DNA from: Bacteroidales bacterium
Lineage (GTDB): Bacteria > Bacteroidota > Bacteroidia > Bacteroidales > VadinHA17
Length of the DNA: 19,429 bases
Direction of reading: 5' to 3'
Assembly (NCBI GenBank): GCA_016936695.1
Contig: JAFGXK010000091.1
Coordinates: 1-19,429, forward strand
Shown here piece by piece: positions 15,058 through 19,429 of the stretch (position 1 is its first letter; each line of letters opens with the position of its first letter). The notes under the pieces are model-generated. The model searched no databases and had not been told where the DNA came from. It saw only the letters and a list, made by a program, of their open reading frames with translations. The position numbers were made by a program, and so were the translations under genes.

Positions 15058-15088
15058 CAAATATATTACAAAGGATTCAGAATACAAA
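15058..15088 (-). promoter_or_regulatory. Consensus Bacteroidota promoter for rplY-pth-S4
   Basis: On the minus strand a -33 TTTG (15085-15088) and a -7 TATATTTG (15058-15065) are separated by exactly 19 bases, the preferred spacing of the phylum's housekeeping sigma factor. The -33 lies in the last codons of prs, whose stop codon is at 15077-15079. The predicted start is near 15051. Confidence 0.8.
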
Positions 15089-16015
15089 ATTCGTACTTAT
15101 CGACTGATTCAGGTTAACAGCCTGAATTGTATTGGCCAGAATTTCAGCTATTGAAAGAACTTTAATTTTTGAGGATTTATTCTCGAAGGGCACCGAATCC
15201 GTTACCACCAGTTCGGTGAGCGGGGAGTCTTCAATTCTCTGAACGGCATTTCCGGAAAGTATGGGATGGGTGGCAAACGCCCGGATGCTTATGGCTCCCT
15301 TCTCATGTATCTTCTGTGAGGCAAGAGCCATTGTCCCGGCTGTGTCGACCATATCGTCGATAATAACAACATTCCTTCCTTCCACATCACCAAGAACCGA
15401 CATTTCCTCGATTACGTTAGGTTTCTTTCTGAGTTTATAGCAAAGCACCATTTCGGCCTGAAGATGCCTGGAATAAGCATTGGCCCTTTTCGAGCCCCCC
15501 ATGTCGGGAGCCGATACGGTAAGATTGCTTAGCTTCAGATTTTCAATATATGGAGCAAATATTGCCGATCCGTAGAGGTGGTCAACAGGTACATTGAAGA
15601 AACCCTGTATTTGGTCGGCATGAAGATCCATTGTGATTATCCTGTCGACGCCGGCTGTACCCAGCAGGTCGGATGACAGTTTGGCCCCGATCGAAACCCT
15701 TGGCCTGTCTTTTCTGTCCTGCCTTGCGAAACCATAGTAGGGTATAACGGCAATTACCTTGTAGGCAGAGGCTCTTTTGGCAGCATCGATCATCAACAGT
15801 AGTTCAAAAAGGTTGTCTGCAGGGGGATTGGTCGATTGAACGATAAATACCATGTTGCCCCTGACGGATTCATCGAAACAGGGTTGAAATTCTCCGTCGC
15901 TGAACTCGGTAACCGAACTCTTTCCGAGCTCAATCCCCAGCTCGGCTGCAATTTTTTCTGCCAGATGCCTTGAAGCTCTGCAGGAAAAAATCTTCATGGG
16001 TGCCTTACCGTACAT
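15077..16015 (-). CDS. prs: Ribose-phosphate pyrophosphokinase (PRPP synthetase)
   Basis: A 312-residue class I PRPP synthetase. The flexible ATP loop YYGFARQDRK is at 103-112, and the catalytic/metal segment TMDLHADQIQGFF at 128-140 holds H132. The PRPP-binding loop IIDDMVDTAGT lies near 218-228. It makes PRPP from ribose-5-phosphate and ATP for nucleotide, His and Trp synthesis. Length is normal. The ATG at 16013-16015 is used here; a second in-frame ATG six codons in (MKIFSCRAS) would also keep the domain. It has its own -7 element upstream and follows engB by 68 bases. Confidence 0.97.
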   Translation of the reverse strand: MYGKAPMKIFSCRASRHLAEKIAAELGIELGKSSVTEFSDGEFQPCFDESVRGNMVFIVQSTNPPADNLFELLLMIDAAKRASAYKVIAVIPYYGFARQDRKDRPRVSIGAKLSSDLLGTAGVDRIITMDLHADQIQGFFNVPVDHLYGSAIFAPYIENLKLSNLTVSAPDMGGSKRANAYSRHLQAEMVLCYKLRKKPNVIEEMSVLGDVEGRNVVIIDDMVDTAGTMALASQKIHEKGAISIRAFATHPILSGNAVQRIEDSPLTELVVTDSVPFENKSSKIKVLSIAEILANTIQAVNLNQSISTNFVF

Positions 16016-16056
16016 CTACTGTGTTTTTGAACGTTTATTACTGAATTTTGAGACTA

Positions 16057-16064
16057 CAAAATTA
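16057..16064 (-). promoter_or_regulatory. Candidate -7 element for prs
   Basis: On the minus strand this reads TAATTTTG, an exact TAnnTTTG match about 42 bases before the prs ATG. No -33 TTTG is seen at 19-base spacing. Confidence 0.45.
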
Positions 16065-16083
16065 TAAATTCCCTGCGAGAACC

Positions 16084-16689
16084 CTACCTGTTTGAAAAAT
16101 TCTTTATAGTTTCTTCAATGAAAGCCAGTATCTCTTCCCTGCCACTTCTTTTCACAGATGAGGATATGAAGGAGGGGGGAAGGGTTTCCCACACCTTAAG
16201 CAATGCATTGTTATGAGCATGTATTGTTTTCTCAAGTGCATTCCGGGTAATCTTGTCTGTTTTGGTGAATACCCTGACAAAGGGAACCTGATTGATTCCA
16301 AGGAACTCCATGAAAGCCAGATCGGATTTCTGAGGTTCATGTCTCGAGTCCAGAAGAACAAAAAGGCAGGCAAGGGTTTCTCTCTTAAGGATGTACAGTT
16401 CAGCTGATTTGACCCATTTTTCTCTCATGCCCGATGATACTTTTGCATAGCCGTAACCTGGCAGGTCCACCAAAAACCAGTCCTCGTTTATAAGGAAATG
16501 GTTGATAGTTCTTGTTTTTCCCGGATTGCCTGATGTCTTGGCCAGCCTGGTAAATCCGGTCAGCATGTTGATCAGCGATGATTTGCCGACATTGGAGCGG
16601 CCAATGAATGCAAATTCAGGCTTCACCGGTTCAGGGCACTGTTCAATAGATGTACTGCTCCTGATAAATGAAGCTGAATGGATAATCAT
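16084..16689 (-). CDS. engB: YihA/EngB family ribosome-biogenesis GTPase
   Basis: A 201-residue small GTPase. G1 is GRSNVGKSS at 30-38, the G2 region GKTRTINHF at 57-65, G3 DLPGYG at 75-80, G4 TKTD at 142-145, and a G5-like SSSVK at 176-180. EngB acts in assembly of the 50S subunit. Length is typical (~200). It starts 13 bases after the MORN-like lipoprotein gene, so it is probably transcribed with manA and that gene. Confidence 0.96.
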   Translation of the reverse strand: MIIHSASFIRSSTSIEQCPEPVKPEFAFIGRSNVGKSSLINMLTGFTRLAKTSGNPGKTRTINHFLINEDWFLVDLPGYGYAKVSSGMREKWVKSAELYILKRETLACLFVLLDSRHEPQKSDLAFMEFLGINQVPFVRVFTKTDKITRNALEKTIHAHNNALLKVWETLPPSFISSSVKRSGREEILAFIEETIKNFSNR

Positions 16690-16702
16690 ATTTCTGCCTG
16701 TT

Positions 16703-17485
16703 TTATTTCAGATCGTTGTACGGAAGAGGAATCTTTTCGTATGTAAGGTAATTGTTGCCGTAATCGGTAAGTATGGCAGCAATAACTCCAATATGAGCCG
16801 CCTGTGGAGTGCCCGTCTTTTTCAGATCGATCCAGGTTTTCCCGTTCACGGGCGGTATCAGCTTGCATACTGCGGTATCAAAGACTCCGTTAGTGAACTC
16901 ACCACGGTAGAATTTCACATTCCTTTTCTCATCGGTAATGCCCAGATTGATCCTTACCTTTCCTGCAGTCGCATAATTGTCGTCAATTGTATATACTATC
17001 CCGGGATAATTCTTCTGCAATCTTCCATTCCGGTCATATTCCTCAAGCTCCGGGATTCTCAGTCCTTTGTTGAAGTTCAGTTTTGCCCTGACTCCTCCCG
17101 AACGATAGTACTGGATCTGTGTCCCGTGAACCGTGTCATGCCTGTAGGGTGTTGAACGGAAAACCTGGCCTTCGAGGTAATACTTTCGTGCTGAATCCTC
17201 ACGAATTCCATTCTCGTACCAGAAGGTTTGATTCAGCTGCCCTCCCTTGTAGTAGGTTTTTGTTTCTCCGTTGAGGATGCCATTCTTAAATGTGGATTCC
17301 TTCACCAGTATATCGCGACTAAAGTATTGCTTTATTCCTGTAAAACCGGTATCGGGAACAGAAGTGTTATCATTGACACCATCCGGGTCATGAGTTGAAG
17401 ATCCCCTGCTGCCGCATCCTGCCATTATCAGCAGTAAAGCAAATATTAATACGTGATTTGAAGCTTTTATCATAACTGTTTGCAT
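16703..17485 (-). CDS. MORN-variant repeat lipoprotein of unknown function
   Basis: A 260-residue lipoprotein with lipobox IMAGC (Cys24) after a hydrophobic core. Residues 50-160 contain short repeats of the MORN-variant/YwqK type: K-N-G-I-L-N-G-E-T-K-T-Y-Y, then Y-K-G-G-Q-L, Y-E-N-G-I-R, Y-R-S-G-G-V-R and D-R-N-G-R-L. Such beta-hairpin repeats occur in many Bacteroidota surface or periplasmic proteins, and their function is largely unknown. The C-terminal half (about 165-260) has no recognisable domain. The first ATG shares one base with the manA stop (TAATG), indicating coupling; a second ATG at 17471-17473 would still include the signal peptide. Not an antitoxin by context: no partner toxin is nearby. 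Confidence 0.78.
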   Translation of the reverse strand: MQTVMIKASNHVLIFALLLIMAGCGSRGSSTHDPDGVNDNTSVPDTGFTGIKQYFSRDILVKESTFKNGILNGETKTYYKGGQLNQTFWYENGIREDSARKYYLEGQVFRSTPYRHDTVHGTQIQYYRSGGVRAKLNFNKGLRIPELEEYDRNGRLQKNYPGIVYTIDDNYATAGKVRINLGITDEKRNVKFYRGEFTNGVFDTAVCKLIPPVNGKTWIDLKKTGTPQAAHIGVIAAILTDYGNNYLTYEKIPLPYNDLK

Positions 17486-18486
17486 TAAGGATTGTTGAGG
17501 TCGTTCCGGGTTATATATATTTCCAGCAGACTGGCTTCAGGCTCAGGGATAAGATCAACGTCGGTGATGGAAGCAGGAACGAGAACGGTTTCTCCCCTGG
17601 TCACAGTCTCGGATCCGGAATCCCAGCCGATTCTGAACCTGCCGCTGGTGCACAGGTAGACAACGAATGAATCAATCAGATTGTAATCCCTTTTTATCAG
17701 GGTGTCGAAGCTGATAATACTGGTATCGAAATATTCGCAACTGACAAGGGCCGAGGGCTTGTTTATTACTGCTTCATTTATAATTTTTCCCGTTCCTGTC
17801 TGTGCGAAGTCAATTGCATCGAGGGCAAGGTCGGTGTGAAGCTCCCTCGGCCTGCCTTCATTATCTTTTCTTCCCCAGTCATAAATCCTGTAGGTGACGT
17901 CGGATGTCTGCTGGATTTCGGCAAGGACAATGCCGGCTCCAATGGCGTGTATTCGTCCGGCGGGGGTGAAAAAAGTATCGCCTGGTTTAGCAGGTTCTGA
18001 ATTCAGAAGTTCATCTATTCTGCCCGTATTTATTGCATCGATGTATGATTCGCGTGAAACCTGTAAGGAGAAGCCCGTATAGATCCTGGCCCCGTTTTCG
18101 CTTTGAAGTATATGCCATAATTCGGTTTTCCCGTAGGCATTATGCCTCTCCTTTGCAAGTTGATCGTCCGGATGGACCTGGACTGAAAGGTCATCCCTTG
18201 CTTCAATCAGCTTGATGAGCAAGGGAAACTCATAACCGAACTTTTCATACACCGATTCACCGGTAATGTCGCCCATGTAGACCTCAATTATCTCCTCAAT
18301 GTTGTTGCCTGAAAGGAATCCGTTGCTTACGACCGAGAGATTCCCTGAAACAGCCGAGATCTCCCAGCTTTCTCCTATGTTTTTAAGATTTCCCTGTTTC
18401 TTTCCGAAGTTTTCAGCAAGCGACTTACCTCCCCATATCTTTTCTTTAAGGATAGGTTCAAATTTCAGAGGATATAATTCCGACAT
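17485..18486 (-). CDS. manA: Mannose-6-phosphate isomerase, class I
   Basis: A 333-residue zinc isomerase. The N-terminus has LKEKIWGGKSLAE, the class I signature. Zinc ligands Q103 and H105 lie in QVHPDDQLA, E122 in GKTELWHIL and H180 in GRIHAIGAG. Arg200 in TYRIYDWGR is the likely catalytic Arg. It interconverts mannose-6-phosphate and fructose-6-phosphate for nucleotide-sugar supply or mannose use. Length fits the short bacterial class I form. It is the first gene of a leftward run ending with engB or beyond, and is divergent from udk. Confidence 0.95.
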   Translation of the reverse strand: MSELYPLKFEPILKEKIWGGKSLAENFGKKQGNLKNIGESWEISAVSGNLSVVSNGFLSGNNIEEIIEVYMGDITGESVYEKFGYEFPLLIKLIEARDDLSVQVHPDDQLAKERHNAYGKTELWHILQSENGARIYTGFSLQVSRESYIDAINTGRIDELLNSEPAKPGDTFFTPAGRIHAIGAGIVLAEIQQTSDVTYRIYDWGRKDNEGRPRELHTDLALDAIDFAQTGTGKIINEAVINKPSALVSCEYFDTSIISFDTLIKRDYNLIDSFVVYLCTSGRFRIGWDSGSETVTRGETVLVPASITDVDLIPEPEASLLEIYITRNDLNNP

Positions 18487-18499
18487 CAGCGCAATTTGT

Positions 18500-18507
18500 T
18501 ATTTTTG
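18500..18507 (+). promoter_or_regulatory. Candidate -7 element for udk
   Basis: TATTTTTG matches TAnnTTTG, 33 bases before the udk ATG, with a predicted start near 18514. No -33 TTTG is visible at 19-base spacing. It faces the manA element at 18525-18532. Confidence 0.5.
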
Positions 18508-18524
18508 AGACATCTTATTGTTGA

Positions 18525-18532
18525 CAAAAATA
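18525..18532 (-). promoter_or_regulatory. Candidate -7 element for manA
   Basis: On the minus strand this reads TATTTTTG, identical to the udk element on the other strand. The predicted start near 18518 leaves about 32 bases before the manA ATG. The -33 region (inside the udk start) is poor. Confidence 0.5.
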
Positions 18533-18539
18533 GTAATAA

Positions 18540-19154
18540 ATGCTGATAGTAGGTATAGCCGGAGGAACCGGATCGGGAAAAACAACTGTTGTGAAAAAGG
18601 TAATGGAGAAGTTTCCTGATGAAAAGGTGGTAGTCATACCTCAGGATGCTTATTACAGGGACAATGGTCATATTCCTCTTGAAGAAAGACAGAAGATCAA
18701 TTTCGACCATCCTGATTCCCTCGAGTTTACTTTACTGATCGATCAACTGGAAAAGCTCAGGAACGGACAAACCATTGAGATGCCTGTATATTCCTATCTT
18801 ACCTGCCTGAGGTCGAAAGAGACAATCACCGTTAAGCCTGCCAGGGTGGTGGTTGTCGAAGGAATTATGATTCTGTGCGACAGCCGGCTGAGGGATATGT
18901 TTGATATTAAGGTTTTTGTTGATGCTGATGCCGACGACCGTCTCGGAAGGGTAATCCAGCGCGACATTATTGAGCGTGGCCGGTCGGTGATGGCGGTTCT
19001 TGAACGCTACCAGGAAACGGTAAAACCATCTCATTTGCAGTTTATTGAACCTTCAAAGCGGTATGCCGATATTATCATTCCAGGCGGGGGTGACAACCAG
19101 GTGGGCATCGGCGTCCTTGTTTCAATTATTGAAAAACATCTTATAGAAGAATAA
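18540..19154 (+). CDS. udk: Uridine/cytidine kinase
   Basis: A 204-residue P-loop kinase. Walker A is GGTGSGKTT at 8-16, followed by IPQDAYYRD and the INFDHPDSLE block typical of uridine kinases. The nucleoside-binding segment reads YSYLTCLRSKET, where many family members have Y-x-x-x-x-H-T/S-R; the Cys variant is, as far as I recall, normal in Bacteroidota. The lid region contains RDIIERGRS near 141-149. It salvages uridine and cytidine to UMP and CMP. The ATG start is clear, with the manA divergent promoter region upstream. It is monocistronic; no obvious U-tract terminator follows. Confidence 0.95.
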   Translation: MLIVGIAGGTGSGKTTVVKKVMEKFPDEKVVVIPQDAYYRDNGHIPLEERQKINFDHPDSLEFTLLIDQLEKLRNGQTIEMPVYSYLTCLRSKETITVKPARVVVVEGIMILCDSRLRDMFDIKVFVDADADDRLGRVIQRDIIERGRSVMAVLERYQETVKPSHLQFIEPSKRYADIIIPGGGDNQVGIGVLVSIIEKHLIEE

Positions 19155-19386
19155 CCGGCAACCCGCCTCCGCTAAAGCTATGGAGGGCAAAGCCAGCAAC
19201 ACGCGAATGTATAATGTATTATAGGCGACAGACCATGTACCTGAAACCGATGCAGTAAGCTGTACGCCGCACACTGTAACCAGATACTGTAAAAAGGATG
19301 TTCTGACTGTTACCCGTTTACTGTTCAGGTTCATGAACCTGCCGGAAACAGAAGAGGATAAGGTTGAATCGGTGACAATGTTCTGA
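19155..19386. other. Intergenic region with hairpin, short repeats and palindrome
   Basis: No convincing gene. It contains a hairpin (19166-19186, CCTCCG/TGGAGG with a 9-base loop), four loose copies of ACTGTWA-like heptamers (start near 19273, 19286, 19306, 19320), and a perfect 16-base palindrome CAGGTTCATGAACCTG (19326-19341). A leftward ORF at 19122-19334 has no recognisable features and overlaps udk. Confidence 0.5.
19166..19186. repeat. Possible intergenic hairpin repeat element
   Basis: CCTCCG and TGGAGG flank CTAAAGCTA, with a G-T wobble at the top pair. No U tract follows, so it is unlikely to be an intrinsic terminator. The sequence resembles a GCTAAAGCTA-containing palindromic element I recall in intergenic regions of uncultured bacteria. 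Only one copy is in this window, so repeat status is unproven. Confidence 0.35.
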
Positions 19387-19429
19387 TCAGTTGCCGCCGG
19401 TGAGTTCCAGAAAGGATTTTCTGACTGCC
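19387..19429 (-). CDS. Possible C-terminal end of a leftward gene
   Basis: The minus strand is open from the edge and reads AVRKSFLELTGGN before a TGA at 19387-19389. The F-L-E-L-T-G ending is like the C-terminus of many ABC transporter ATP-binding proteins, but 13 residues are too few for a firm call. It would be a tandem gene running toward udk, converging with it. Confidence 0.3.
   Translation of the reverse strand, partial: AVRKSFLELTGGN

Noticed and set aside
16502..17155. Long rightward ORF of 217 codons
   Set aside because: It is antisense to engB and the MORN-like lipoprotein, which both have clear motifs and signal peptides. Its sequence (for example LPTLERPMNAN) is the mirror of the GTPase G1 region, a known false-positive pattern.
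16703..17485. Reading the MORN-like protein as a toxin-antitoxin component (YwqK antitoxin family name)
   Set aside because: The name comes from one Bacillus pair. Here there is a lipoprotein signal, housekeeping neighbours and no toxin gene, so an antitoxin role is not supported.
18520..18526. TTGACA resembling a sigma-70 -35 box before udk
   Set aside because: No matching -10 at 17 bases, and this phylum uses TTTG/TAnnTTTG promoters. It overlaps the manA -7 element.
19122..19334. Leftward 70-codon ORF at the right end
   Set aside because: Overlaps the end of udk and has no recognisable features; more likely chance.

Overview
This 19.4 kb window looks like a chromosomal housekeeping segment of a member of the Bacteroidota, probably Bacteroidales or a close uncultured relative. 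The evidence is the gldE-gldD pair (gliding-type envelope proteins restricted to this phylum), the absence of Shine-Dalgarno sequences before most starts, several promoters with the phylum's TAnnTTTG -7 element, and protein variants typical of the group. No rRNA, tRNA, CRISPR array, transposase, integrase or phage gene was seen, and nothing suggests recent horizontal transfer of a cassette.

Left part (1-7085). A leftward run ssb-gldE-gldD-4'-phosphopantetheinyl transferase (the last cut by the window edge) diverges from a rightward run of an HU/IHF protein, a 29-residue very basic ribosomal-type peptide and RNase G. A full-length DsbD-type thiol:disulfide transporter follows from its own promoter. 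In many Bacteroidota genomes mutY lies beside ssb. Here that position holds only a 333-base divergent intergenic region.

Middle part (7086-13139). A leftward exported protein with a probable beta-solenoid fold converges on dsbD. A 446-base region then holds a very clear rightward intrinsic terminator without an upstream gene, so it marks a small RNA or an attenuated leader for the next gene, a lipoprotein-type membrane dipeptidase (M19). A leftward operon of PlsC-type acyltransferase, short-chain dehydrogenase and a double vicinal-oxygen-chelate protein follows. The acyltransferase/SDR pair overlaps by 8 bases and may form a lipid-synthesis module.

Right part (13270-19154). A long leftward series, manA, a MORN-like lipoprotein, engB, prs, rplY, pth and an S4-domain protein, joins sugar phosphate and PRPP supply with ribosome assembly and translation quality control. 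An internal promoter for rplY sits in the last codons of prs. Uridine kinase (udk) diverges from manA, and the two promoters appear to face each other in a 53-base gap. The last 275 bases hold a hairpin element, short repeats, a 16-base perfect palindrome and possibly the last 13 codons of a leftward gene.

No clearly new multi-gene system is present. The best leads are the orphan terminator/leader before the dipeptidase, the 29-residue peptide between HU and RNase G, the acyltransferase/SDR pair, the absent mutY, and the overlapping manA/udk promoters. All functional calls come from reading motifs and recalled family knowledge; no database search was done.
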